From the NCBI GenBank assembly GCA_037045455.1, contig JBAOIN010000012.1, positions 310,001 to 374,000 of the forward strand: a stretch of 64,000 nt of DNA. The letters run 5' to 3'. Position numbers and translations under genes: made by a program. Below the pieces are notes generated by a model that was not told the origin of the DNA, made no database searches, and saw only the letters and a list, made by a program, of their open reading frames with translations. Origin of the DNA: JADKAV01 sp037045455 (GTDB taxonomy: Bacteria > Actinomycetota > Actinomycetes > S36-B12 > UBA10799). This document shows positions 46,262 to 55,103 of this stretch, in pieces. Position 1 is the first letter of the stretch, and each line of letters opens with the position of its first letter.

Positions 46262-47489
46262 CTACCAGCAGCCCGTCACCGTGGCGGCGATCCGGTCCAA
46301 AGCCTGCCGCGACCGCAGCACGTTCACCCCCGGCCGGTTGTTCACCAGGATCGAGAACACCTTCCAGCGGTGGTCGGCGCCTTTGGCGTACCCGGACAGG
46401 GCAACCACCCCCGCGATCGTCCCGGTCTTGGCGAAGACCCGGCCGCGGGCACATGAGGACACCCCGATGAACCGCCCCAACGACGTGGTCAGGGTCCCGG
46501 TGTAGCCCGCGGTCGGCAAACGCCGTTCCCGAAGGATCACATGCATCCGCGGGTTCTCTGGCTGCATGGATGCCATTAGCAGTGAGGTGACGAATCGGGT
46601 GGTCACTCGGTTGCGCTGGGATAGCCCGGAGGCGTCGAACAACCGCACCCCCCGGCGATCGATCCCGAGGGAGTCGATGGTGTCCCGGGCCGCATGCCAC
46701 CAGCCGTCGTAAGTGCCGGGGTAACCCAGCCGGGTGGCCACCAGTCGGCCCAGCGCCTCGGCGTCGTCGGAGTCCGACGGCAGCAGCGCGGCGCGCACGA
46801 TCTGCTTGACCGTATGGCCGCGGAACCGTGCGATGGCTTTCGACTTCGGGCTCGGTCTGCGGCCGGCAAACGTGGCCCGGATCCCGTGGGCACGCAAACG
46901 CGATGTGAAGTAGCGCCCCACGTACCCCGGGCCGTCGCCGGTGCGGGCGTCGTTCATGTTCAACGGTTCGACCCGGCCGATGTTGCTGCCTACCTCATAG
47001 CTCGCCCAGCCGCGACCGGGCCCTCGCCAGCGATACAAGGAGGCATCCACCCGCACCGTGACCCGGCGGACGTGCAGCGCCCTGGCTGTGCGGGCAGCCA
47101 GCGCGGCGACGTTGCCGCTGGACAGCAGGCTGTCGCCGCCGCCGACCAGCGCGATGGAGTGCGGCCCTGTGCGCCGCACGACGGTGGGCACCCGGGCTGC
47201 GGGTCCCGAGCGCCTGAACGGCCAACAACGAGGTGATGAGTTTCGTGTTGGATGCGGTTGCCAGGCCGCGGTGGGCATGGTGGGCCACTAGCGTCCGCCC
47301 GGTGGCCGTGTCCACCACGCTCACGGCAACGTTGCGGCCCAAGGCGCCGTGGTCGATGCGGCGGGGCACGAGCCGCGCGATCCGGTGGTTGGCTCGGGGA
47401 GTTGATGCCGCAGGCTTGAGCGCCGGTCCGGGCCAGGGCGGCGCGGCATGAGCGGGGGTGGCAAGAAGGGCGCAACCGAAGGCGATCAT
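46262..47489 (-). CDS. dacB: D-alanyl-D-alanine carboxypeptidase, PBP4/DacB type
   Basis: Peptidoglycan carboxypeptidase/endopeptidase of peptidase family S13, about 409 residues. ATG 47489 gives a signal peptide MIAFGCALLATPAHA. VSVVDTATGRTLVAHHAHRG then ATASNTKLITSLLAVQALG with the SxxK nucleophile; one extra base near 47210; then HSIALVGGGDSLLSS, LFDASGLSQRNRVTTRFVTS (SxN motif) and RVFAKTGTIAGVVALSGYAK (KTG). All three active-site motifs are present. Periplasm-equivalent/cell-wall location. The 196-base gap to the DUF2804 gene shows nothing. Confidence 0.9.
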
Positions 47490-47558
47490 GGCGACGCGGA
47501 GCACAATGATCAGTTCCCCGCAGGCCGAGATCCATGCCTTCGCCCTAGGCTCGAAGCC

Positions 47559-48572
47559 ATGAGGTATGGAGCGCAGTTCGGTCCTGACATCACGTTCCTC
47601 GGCGTCGACAAGGCCGACCTCGACGAGCCGGACACGTACGCGGATGCCGACGTCGTGATCCTCGGCGCGCCGTTCGACGGTGGGACGTCCTACCGGTCCG
47701 GCGCGCGGTTCGGCCCGAAGGCCTTGCGGGAGACCTGCTACCTGGCCCACGACGGTTCCCGGCCCAGCCTCGCGCTGCGCGTGGACGGGCTGCAGGATCT
47801 GCGCGTCGTGGACGCGGGCGACGTGGAGATGTTCTCGGGGGACGCGGCCCGTTCCTGTGCGGACCTGGAAGCCGCGGTGGAGAAGGTCGCTCGGTCAGGC
47901 GCGATGCCGTTGATCCTGGGTGGCGATCACACTGTGACGTGGCCGGACGTCACCGGCGTTGCCCGCGGCGGGGACAAGTGGGGACGGGTCAGCGGTCATC
48001 CACTTCGACGCCCACGCCGACACTGGCAACATCGAGTTCGGCTCTCTGATCGGCCACGGTCAGCCGATGCGCCGGCTCATCGAGTCTGGCGCTGCCCGCG
48101 GCGATCGCTTCCTGCAGGTGGGTCTGCGCGGCTACTGGCCACCGCCGGACATCCTGGCCTGGATGGCCGAGCAGCGGATGCGCTCGTTCGAGATGACCGA
48201 GATCGTCGCGCGGGGTCTCGACGAGTGCCTGACCGAGGCGTTCGGCGATCGCGCTGGACGAATGCGACGGGATCTTCCTGAGCGTCGACATCGACGTCTG
48301 CGATCCGGGCCATGCGCCCGGAACCGGCACGCCGGAACCCGGTGGGCCTCAGTGCCCGGCAACTGCTCGACGCCGTCCGCCGGATCTGCTACGAGTTGCC
48401 GGTGTTGGGCATGGACGTGGTCGAGGTGAGCCCGCCTTTTGACCATGCCGACGTCACCGCCCTGCTGGGCAACCGGGTCGTGCTGGAGGCGCTGAGCGCG
48501 ATTGCCCGGCGGCGCAAGGACGACCGCGACGGGACCAGTTGGGATCCCCGGCAACCACTGCTCGATCGCTGA
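47559..48572 (+). CDS. agmatinase/arginase-family ureohydrolase, three frame breaks
   Basis: Binuclear-manganese hydrolase, about 336 residues. ATG 47559 starts MRYGAQFGPDITFLGVDKAD. ADVVILGAPFDGGTSYRSGA and MPLILGGDHTVTWPDVTG (first metal His); then, after a break near 47993, VIHFDAHADTGNIEFGS (the DAHxD motif); after breaks near 48250 and 48335, FLSVDIDVCDPGHAPGTGTP (second DxD motif) and GMDVVEVSPPFDHADVTALL. Each break is cured by removing one base. Agmatinase-type enzymes release urea; agmatine versus guanidinobutyrate or other substrate cannot be told. Divergent from dacB over 69 bases. Confidence 0.87.
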
Positions 48573-48598
48573 GCGTCAACTCCGCCGTCCCGCATGTT

Positions 48599-48660
48599 TC
48601 ACCGTTTGAAACAGTTCTTCACCGTTCGGAACGGTGATCGATCGCCTAGACGGTGAATGC
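48599..48660. repeat. R3b: intergenic repeat with CACCGTT/AACGGTG hairpin
   Basis: TCACCGTTTG at 48599, palindrome CACCGTTCGGAACGGTG at 48620-48636, then GATCGATCGCC and CGGTGAA. Same element order as 7659-7716. Lies between the convergent ureohydrolase and kinase genes; the rest of the gap has no gene. Confidence 0.7.
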
Positions 48661-48733
48661 AGCCCTGCCACCCTTGCCCCGCCGACGTGTGGTTCCGGCT
48701 ATGACCAACCACCCCTGATCCCCGACATTCGGC

Positions 48734-50023
48734 TCAGGCAGGCAAGGCGATGCCAAAGACGCTGCCCCCACCCTCCCGGGGTTGCACGTAGGCGCGTCCA
48801 CCGTGCGCTTGGGCCACATCCTTGACGATGCTCAATCCGAGTCCGGAGCCCGGCAGACTGCGCGAGGCCACCGGCCGATAGAAGCGGTCGAAGATCTGCC
48901 CGGCTTCGTCAGCGGGGACGCCGGGACCCCGGTCGAGCACCTCGATCGTGTTCCGCTGCACACGAACCTCGATTGGCGCGCCGGAAGGGTCGAACTTGGC
49001 GGCGTTGTCGACCAGGTTCCAGACCGCCCGCTCCAAGCCCTGTCGACGACCCTGCACGACCGAATTGTCAGCGGTCACCGTGACCTCACGCCCCGTCCGC
49101 CGACGAGCTCGCACGGCGATCGCCTCAGCCAGATCCGCAAGGCGCAGCGGGGCCAGCTCCTCCTCGTCCGGGCCGCCACCTGCCAGGGCCAGGACCTCGT
49201 TGACCAGACCGGTGAGCTCCCGGGATTCCCCGCGCAAATCGGCCAGCACGCGGCTGCGCACCTCAGGTGAAAGCTCCTCGAAGCGCTCCAACAAGCTGAT
49301 GTTCGTGCGTAGCGACGTCAGGGGAGTTCGCAACTCGTGCCCGGCGTCTTGCACCAACCGCTGCTGCTGCTCCTGGGAACGCGCCAGCCTGCCCAGCATC
49401 GCGTTGAAGGCGCTGGCCAGCCGTCCGACCTCGTCGTTGCCCACTCCGGGAACTTCGACGTCCAACTGACCCGTCGCGCTGACTTGTTCCGCAGTGTCCG
49501 TCAGACGCGTCAGCCGTCGGGTGATCCGCGCGGCCAGCGCCCAGCCTGCGATGGCGGCCAGCAGTGCCAATGCGGCTGCGCTCACGGTCAGGATGAGCGC
49601 CAGGTTTCGCAGGACGCTTGCGCTCTCCGACCAGTCCCGGCCCAGCATCACTGCACCCTGCGCGCCGCCCGGGCTGGCGGTGACGATGCGGTACGGCGTC
49701 CCATTGACGTTCTGGGTGCGAGCGTCGACGACCGACACCTGGGAGGCAGCGGCCGCGCGGTCCGCGTCGGTGACGGGCAGTTGCACGCTGCCTTCGGTAC
49801 GCAGAACCGTGCCGGTGGCCGAAAGCAACACACCCGCATCGGCCCCCTGCGGACCATCGCCGTCGCCATCCCGATCCGGGCGGAAGCGCTGGGACAACAG
49901 CGACTGGTCCACTTCGCGTTCCAGCTGGTTCTTCGTCGCGGTGTACCCGAGTACGCCCATCAGCGCGGCTACCAACGTCGCTATAGCGGCGAACGACAGG
50001 GCCAGCCGGGTCCGCAGGCTCAT
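48734..50023 (-). CDS. membrane sensor histidine kinase, MprB/CseC-like
   Basis: 429 residues, intact. Two membrane helices (residues 7-27 and 145-168) flank an extracytoplasmic domain of about 115 residues with an Asp-rich DRDGDGDGP stretch. HAMP follows; then H box LVQDAGHELRTPLTSLRTNI, N box LERAVWNLVDNAAKFDPSG, EVLDRGPGVPADE and GSGLGLSIVKDVAQAHGG. This order matches the MprB group that senses envelope stress in mycobacteria; the signal here is unknown. Four-base overlap with its regulator upstream. The PepSY-like secreted gene is next in line and may be a target or sensor accessory (inference). Confidence 0.93.
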   Translation of the reverse strand: MSLRTRLALSFAAIATLVAALMGVLGYTATKNQLEREVDQSLLSQRFRPDRDGDGDGPQGADAGVLLSATGTVLRTEGSVQLPVTDADRAAAASQVSVVDARTQNVNGTPYRIVTASPGGAQGAVMLGRDWSESASVLRNLALILTVSAAALALLAAIAGWALAARITRRLTRLTDTAEQVSATGQLDVEVPGVGNDEVGRLASAFNAMLGRLARSQEQQQRLVQDAGHELRTPLTSLRTNISLLERFEELSPEVRSRVLADLRGESRELTGLVNEVLALAGGGPDEEELAPLRLADLAEAIAVRARRRTGREVTVTADNSVVQGRRQGLERAVWNLVDNAAKFDPSGAPIEVRVQRNTIEVLDRGPGVPADEAGQIFDRFYRPVASRSLPGSGLGLSIVKDVAQAHGGRAYVQPREGGGSVFGIALPA

Positions 50024-50685
50024 GACGCCCGCAGCGTGTAGCCGACACCGCGGACGGTACGGATCATCTCCGGAGGCCCGAGCTTGCGCCGCAGGTAGCC
50101 GACGTACACCGCGAGGTTCTTGGATTCCGGACCGAAGTCGTAACCCCAGATCCGGTCGTAGATCGTGTGGTGCTCCAGCACGATGCCGGCGTTGACCATC
50201 AAAAGCTCGAGCAGGTCAAACTCGGTCTTGGACAGCTCGATCTCCCGCCCCGCGCGCCAAACCCGGCGGGCTGTGGGCGACAACCGCAGGTCGGCCACCG
50301 CGATGTCGTCGCCGTTCGTCGAGCTCTCTGCCCGGCGTAACAAGGCACGCAGCCGGGCCAGGACCTCGTCGATGTCGTACGGCTTGGGCACGTAGTCGTC
50401 GGCGCCGGCGTCCAGTCCCGCCACCCGGTCGGCGGTCTCCACCCGCGCCGTCAGCATGAGGATCGGGATGCCCTCGCCCTCGGCGCGCAATACCCGGCAC
50501 ACTCCGAGACCGTCCACGCCGGGCATCATCACGTCGAGCACCAGGACGTCGGGCCGGCTCTCCCGGAAGGCGGCGAGGGCCTGTACCCCGTCGGCGCAGG
50601 CGGTCACCTCGTAGCCGTTGAGCTCCAAGGCGGTGGCCAGCGACTCGCGGATGGCGCGGTCGTCGTCGGCGATCAGGACCTTCAT
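50020..50685 (-). CDS. OmpR-type response regulator, MprA-like
   Basis: 221 residues, intact. Receiver: LIADDDRAIRESLATALELN, LVLDVMMPGVDGLGVCRVLR, LMLTAR, ADDYVPKPYD. DNA-binding domain from about residue 125: LSKTEFDLLELLMVNAGIVL then SKNLAVYVGYLRRKLG and RTVRGVGYTLRAS. Pair with the kinase at 48.7 kb, with which it overlaps. Gap 50686-50807 upstream shows no gene. Confidence 0.95.
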   Translation of the reverse strand: MKVLIADDDRAIRESLATALELNGYEVTACADGVQALAAFRESRPDVLVLDVMMPGVDGLGVCRVLRAEGEGIPILMLTARVETADRVAGLDAGADDYVPKPYDIDEVLARLRALLRRAESSTNGDDIAVADLRLSPTARRVWRAGREIELSKTEFDLLELLMVNAGIVLEHHTIYDRIWGYDFGPESKNLAVYVGYLRRKLGPPEMIRTVRGVGYTLRAS

Positions 50686-50807
50686 GGGGCTTCAGTCTGC
50701 CGCACGGGTGACGGTTGCAGCCGACGCCGGCGTCCTGCACTGCGGTTGTTGTCCTGCCCGGCGTGTCTCAAGAACACCGTGACTCCCCGTGGGTTGCCAT
50801 CGAAGAC

Positions 50808-50856
50808 GGATCTGGTTGGCCGAAGCGAGGGAGGAACCTCCGGCCAAACCAGATCC
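50808..50856 (-). terminator. hairpin after PepSY-like gene
   Basis: GGATCTGGTTGGCCG pairs with CGGCCAAACCAGATCC (one bulged A) around a 17-base loop, ten bases past the stop of the PepSY-like gene on the minus strand. Strong candidate terminator separating it from the two-component pair. Confidence 0.7.
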
Positions 50857-50865
50857 GGCCCCGCA

Positions 50866-51663
50866 TCACGCCGCAGAACTCGCTGCGGGGGTCGGCGTGT
50901 TGTCGTGCTGGTGCAGCGTGAAGGTTTTGGTCCCCGTCACCTCGAAGTCGGAGTTCATGACGACGATGACCATGCTGCCGTCGTCCTTGCGGACCATGGC
51001 GTAGTACTTTGACCCCTTCTTGTGCACGTCGACCACGGTGCCGTCGACCTCGGCCTTCGCAGCGGCCTCGGCTTTCTTGTAGGCATCGCCGCTGACTTCC
51101 TGGCCCGGGTGGTGGTGCTTGCCCCGACCGCGGTTCTTGTCGGCCTTGATCGAGGTGACCGCGAATTCCTCATCCAGCAGGACAACCTTCTTCTTGCCGG
51201 CATCGGTGCGCACGAGGACCGCGAAGCCGCCGTCGTCACGCACGAAGACCTCCAGCACCGTGGCGCCGGGAACTGCCGCGACAGCCGCTTCGCTGGCCTT
51301 CGTCCGGTCCCCGCCGGTGGCCGGTGTCCCCGGCCCGCGGTGGCGATTGGTCGCTTCCTGCTGCTCTACGACGGCGAAGGTGGCGTCCAACCGCACGACG
51401 ATCCGCTTGTTGTCCGCTGTCGTCACCATGACCAGGTATTGTCCGTCGGCGGTCTTGTGAGCATGGTCGGCCGTGCCGGGAACCGCAGCGAGGGCGGCGT
51501 CGATCGCCTTCTGTGCGTCCGCGCCGGTTACCAGCTCGCCCGGACGGCGCTGATCGCGCGTCCCCGGTGTGTCTGCGTTCGCCACTACGACGCCACCTGC
51601 GATGGATGCGCCGAGCGCAAAGGCCGTGACGCTGGCTGCGGCAATGCTGCCGATCTTCTTCAT
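50866..51663 (-). CDS. secreted PepSY-like repeat protein
   Basis: 265 residues from ATG 51663; the longer frame to 51705 is less likely. Signal peptide MKKIGSIAAASVTAFALGAS, with possible anchor, then three similar alpha-beta repeats: ADAQKAIDAALAAVPGTADH, RTKASEAAVAAVPGATVLEV and AYKKAEAAAKAEVDGTVVDV, each followed by a strand pair such as YLVMVTTADNKRIVV. This is the PepSY-type pattern. In actinobacteria such genes are often regulated by the two-component pair beside them. Ends in a Pro/Ala/Ser tail. Function unproven; inhibitory or signal-presenting roles are proposed for PepSY proteins. Confidence 0.8.
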   Translation of the reverse strand: MKKIGSIAAASVTAFALGASIAGGVVVANADTPGTRDQRRPGELVTGADAQKAIDAALAAVPGTADHAHKTADGQYLVMVTTADNKRIVVRLDATFAVVEQQEATNRHRGPGTPATGGDRTKASEAAVAAVPGATVLEVFVRDDGGFAVLVRTDAGKKKVVLLDEEFAVTSIKADKNRGRGKHHHPGQEVSGDAYKKAEAAAKAEVDGTVVDVHKKGSKYYAMVRKDDGSMVIVVMNSDFEVTGTKTFTLHQHDNTPTPAASSAA

Positions 51664-52268
51664 GTCCGTTCCTTCCGTTCGGTGTTTCCACCATCGGCGC
51701 CGCACATGTGAGGTCGTGCGGAGTGCGGTAAGAGCCGGGTGAGAATGCCGTAGCCGGGTAGCGGGGCACCATGCTCAAGTGGCTGCTCGGGATCGTGGTC
51801 GCCGTGGCGGCTGCGCTACCGGCGCCGCTGGGAAGCCCGGTGTTGCATGCAGCGCAGGCCCCGGCGATCACGGTGGCTACTTACAACATCTGTAAGCGCA
51901 CGTGCGGTTCCGGCAGGTACGACTGGCGGCATCGGCGGTCCGCGGTGGCCCGATCGATCGCAGCCTCGGGTGCCGACGTGGTGGCGGTGCAGGAAGCGGC
52001 TGGAACCGTACGGCAGGTGGCGTCGCGCCTGCGTTCGCGTGGATATGCGCTGGTCACCACGTCGACGGATGGCTGCGGCAGGGGGTGCACGCAGGACTCG
52101 TTCGTGTTCGTGCGCACGTCCACTGTGGCGCCGCTGGGCCAGGGCGGGACCACGTTGTCGGCGATCTCCGGGTTGGCCTGGTCCGGAACGTTCGACCGGG
52201 GCTGGTCGTGGTCCTATCTGGTGCATCGGGCCAGCGGAACCCGTTTCCTGGTGGCTTCTGTGCACTTG

Positions 52269-52274
52269 CCTAAC
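52269..52274. repeat. left target-site duplication CCTAAC
   Basis: Six bases identical to 53372-53377, immediately outside the two ends of the IS. Confidence 0.85.
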
Positions 52275-53263
52275 TGTCATAGGTCAGCACGTTGTTGACA
52301 GTGGCGAGTCGGCTGATGGGTGGGTGTCCGCCGATGCCGTGGTGCTTGCGTTCCAGGTTGTAGTAGTTCGAGCCATCCGGGCAAGGCCTGCGGTGCGTTG
52401 CTGGTTGCTGAGGTAGGGCTGGGCGTAGGCCCAGCCGAGGGCCAGGGTGCTGGTGGAAGCGTTCGACTTTGCCGTTCTGCCAGGGGCTGTACGGCTTGAT
52501 CGTGCGGTGCTTGGCCCCGAGCGTCGGCGACTGCTTCGGCGAAGTGGCGGCTGACTGTGTAGGAGCGGTGGTTGTCGCTGAGGACCTCGGTGATGGTGAC
52601 GCCGTGTTCGGCGAACCAGGCCGCGGCGCGCAGTAGGAACCCGGCGGCGGTGACCCCTTTCTCGTCGGGCAGCACTTCGGCGTAGGCGACCCGGGAGTGG
52701 TCGTCGACGGCGGTGTGGATGTAGTCGAACCCGATCCGGTGACCGGCGTGACGGGTGTGGAAGCCGTGCAGCCGCCACCCGCCACCGTCGGGGATCCGGC
52801 CCAGCTTCTTGACGTCGATGTGCAGCAGATCCCCCGGGCAGGCCCGTTCGTAGCGGTGGTTGGTGACCGGCCCGCCGCGGATCCGCTGCCCGCTGACCGG
52901 GTCGATCTGCGGCCAGCGCGGGCATCTGGTAGCGGGCCAGGATCCGGCTGACCGTGCGCGGCGAGGCCCCGGTGCGTTCGGCGATCCAGTCCCGGCCCTG
53001 CCGGCGCCGCGACCGCAGCCGCACCACCTGCTGCTCCACCTGTCACAGGCTGTGCGGGTGCCGTGGCGGCGCGGGGCGCTGGAACGATCCTGCAAGCCCG
53101 GCCTCCCCGAACTCGCCGGTACCGCTTGATCCACTTGTGGGCGGTCGGCCGCGAGATGCCCATCTCCTGCGGCCACATGACTGACCGGCCGACCATGCCG
53201 ACACACCCGCTCAACCAGGATCTTGCGACCAGCCACGTTCAAAGGCGCGTTACGGTGAACCAC
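52270..53263 (-). CDS. IS481-family transposase, several frame breaks
   Basis: GTG 53263 with AGAGGAGG five bases before it: VVHRNAPLNVAGRKILVERV, then EMGISRPTAHKWIKRYRR (helix-turn-helix), QDRSSAPRRH, and the DDE domain: DLLHIDVKKLGRIPDGGGWR (first D), YIHTAVDDHSRVAYAEVLPD (second D), VTITEVLSDNHRSYTVSRHF and SPWQNGKVERFHQ (catalytic E region), ending NVLTYDS. At least six single-base shifts are needed. The stop codon at 52270-52272 is read from host sequence outside the element, because the frame is open to the IS end. Activity cannot be judged until the breaks are checked. Confidence 0.85.
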
Positions 53264-53371
53264 GAGGACCTCCTCTGTACGTAGGTGTATCTCAGACACC
53301 ACTCGACGATCAGCGGAGGTCCTCCCTTCGTTCAACCCGACACGCTGTCAACAACCTCATGGCCTACGACA
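52275..53371 (-). mobile_element. IS481-family insertion sequence, 1097 bp, complete
   Basis: Bounded by 26-bp imperfect inverted repeats: 52275-52300 (TGTCATAGGTCAGC, GTTGTTGACA) and 53346-53371 (TGTCAACAAC, GGCCTACGACA), 21 of 26 positions matching. Flanked by the 6-bp direct repeat CCTAAC. Carries a single transposase gene on the minus strand. It interrupts the EEP gene precisely. Length, TG ends and transposase type fit the IS481 family. Confidence 0.93.
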
Positions 53372-53377
53372 CCTAAC
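53372..53377. repeat. right target-site duplication CCTAAC
   Basis: Direct duplicate of 52269-52274 created at insertion. Confidence 0.85.
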
Positions 53378-53828
53378 GGCAAGAACAGCGCCATGGAGCA
53401 GTTGCGCAGAGCTTCGGCCGGGGGCGTGGTCACCACGTTGCGCAGCAATGCCGCAGCCCGGGGTCTAGCTGGCATTCCGACGATCATCGCCGGTGACCTC
53501 AACTCGTTCTCGAGACGGCAACCGCGCGGCGCTCAGCACGTTCTCAAACAGGCGGGCTTCCGGGACGTGCACTCCGCGCCTGATCGCCGCAATGCCAAGG
53601 TGCCCACGGTCAACGTCACCGGCCGCTACCGCAACCCGTTCCCGGCGCGGCCGTTCCGGTTCCGCAACCCCGCCCGTCTGGACTACGTGATGTTCGACCG
53701 CGGCACGCCACTGCACTACGAGGTGTTCCTGCGGCTGCGCAACGGACGCTTCGACGATCGTTACCGCGGGTCGGATCACAACATGGTGCTGGGCACGGTG
53801 CGGCTGGGATAGGCCCGCCCCGGCCAGC

Positions 53829-53915
53829 CGATCCGTGAGCATTCCGGGCATCGGTTAGCAGCCGCGGGCAGGCTTTTGAGCCCCCGGCAGGCTAACCGAT
53901 GCCCAGAATGCTCAC
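53829..53915. repeat. R1c: intergenic palindromic repeat, copy 3
   Basis: Arms GTGAGCATTCCGGGCATC (53835-53852) and GATGCCCAGAATGCTCAC (53898-53915), one mismatch. Inner arms GGTTAGCA and GGCTAACC also pair. Sits between convergent genes (EEP stop 53812, LCP stop 53942). Confidence 0.85.
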
Positions 53916-53941
53916 CTATGGCGACCTCGCCCTCGTCAGCC

Positions 53942-55033
53942 TCAGTCCAACGAGTTGAACAGGTCCAGCGCCTTCGGGGTGTCCCACTTCACGGCCTCCT
54001 GGCCGCCGACGTAATAGGTCCCGTCCACTGTGGGCACGGTGGTGGCCGAGCCCATGCCCAGTGACACCATGCCCATGGCCAGCGCGAGCCGGGCGTCGTC
54101 CACGATGCCGGTGTCCTTGTCGACTGTCAGGCTGCTGCCAGCGCGCGACGCAGCCCCGAAGGAGCGCCACGGCAGAAGCCAGGTCAACGGGCTCATCGCC
54201 CGCTTGGCCACCGCCGACATGAACTCCTGCTGACGAGCGACCCGGCCGAGGTCACCGCGCGGATCCGCGTAGCGCATGCGGACGTAGGCCAGTGCGTCCT
54301 GGCCGTCCATGATCTGGCAGCCCTTCTTCACGTCCAGACCACTGTTGGCGTCCTGGTAGTTGCGCGCCGGACACAGCCGCACGCCACCGAGCGCATCGGT
54401 CGTCTTCGCCACCCCGGCGAAGCCGATCTCCACGTAGTGGTCGATGTGCAGGCCGGTGGCCGCCTCGACGGTGCTGACCAGCAGCTCCGGACCGCCGAAG
54501 GCGAATGCCGCGTTGATCTTGTTCTCGCCGTATCCGGGGATACCGACCCACGAGTCGCGCGGGATCGAGACCAGCGTGGGCGCGCCGATCAGCGGGACGT
54601 GCATGATCATGATCGTGTCCGTGCGCTGACCCTCGGTGGCGCCGGTGTGGTACTTCTTCTGCTGCTTCTTGCTCAATCCCGCGCGGCTGTCGCTGCCCAC
54701 CAGCAAGTAGTTGGTTCCCGACGAACTCACGTTGCTGTCCGGCAACGCGTTGACCTTGGTCACCGAGCGGGCGAACACCATTGCCACTGCCAGTGCGTAC
54801 ACCACACAGACGGCGATGACCGTCAGCACGATCCGCTTCACAGTCCAGCGGCCGCGCCGCTTCGGCGCCTTGACGGTCGGTGGGATCGTGCGCGGAATGA
54901 CCTGGACCGGCGGGCTGCCGACAGGGCGGCGCGGCGGCGTGGCGGCACCGCCGAGGCGTTGGGTCGGCTGCGTCGCGTTGTTCGGTCGCATCCACGACTC
55001 GAACTCCGGCGGCACATCCCCTGACTTACTCAC
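53942..55033 (-). CDS. LytR-CpsA-Psr (LCP) family glycopolymer ligase
   Basis: Attaches lipid-linked glycopolymers to peptidoglycan on the outer face of the membrane. 363 residues from GTG 55033; further upstream frame is antisense to the crotonase. Cytoplasmic Pro/Arg-rich N terminus (residues 1-65), one membrane helix IVLTVIAVCVVYALAVAMVF, then the LCP domain: NYLLVGSDSRAG, QRTDTIMIMHV, LVSIPRDSWVGIPGYGENKI (conserved Arg), GGPELLVSTVEAATGLHIDH and LAYVRMRYADPRGDLGRVAR. A natural acceptor-side partner for the polysaccharide locus, but any link is inference. Intact frame. Confidence 0.92.
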   Translation of the reverse strand: MSKSGDVPPEFESWMRPNNATQPTQRLGGAATPPRRPVGSPPVQVIPRTIPPTVKAPKRRGRWTVKRIVLTVIAVCVVYALAVAMVFARSVTKVNALPDSNVSSSGTNYLLVGSDSRAGLSKKQQKKYHTGATEGQRTDTIMIMHVPLIGAPTLVSIPRDSWVGIPGYGENKINAAFAFGGPELLVSTVEAATGLHIDHYVEIGFAGVAKTTDALGGVRLCPARNYQDANSGLDVKKGCQIMDGQDALAYVRMRYADPRGDLGRVARQQEFMSAVAKRAMSPLTWLLPWRSFGAASRAGSSLTVDKDTGIVDDARLALAMGMVSLGMGSATTVPTVDGTYYVGGQEAVKWDTPKALDLFNSLD

Positions 55034-55103
55034 CACTCCATGGTGCGGTACGTGATCGCAATCCGCAGTGACCGGCGTCTCAAAGGTCATACGATCGGGC
55101 CTC

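Larger units (their letters stand above)
51771..53812 (+). pseudogene. secreted endonuclease/exonuclease/phosphatase-family gene split by an IS element
   Basis: EEP-fold hydrolase interrupted at 52274 by the IS at 52275-53371. First part (168 codons): signal peptide MLKWLLGIVVAVAAALPAP, ITVATYNICKRTCGSGRYDW, GADVVAVQEAAGTVRQVASR with the metal-binding Asn and Glu. Second part (145 codons from 53378): PTIIAGDLNSFSRRQPRGAQ (DxN motif), RLDYVMFDRGTP and RYRGSDHNMVLGTVRL (catalytic SDH). Removing the IS plus one target duplicate rejoins ASVHLP and NGKNSAMEQ exactly in frame, giving 312 residues. Neither half contains other defects, so insertion looks recent. Confidence 0.9.
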
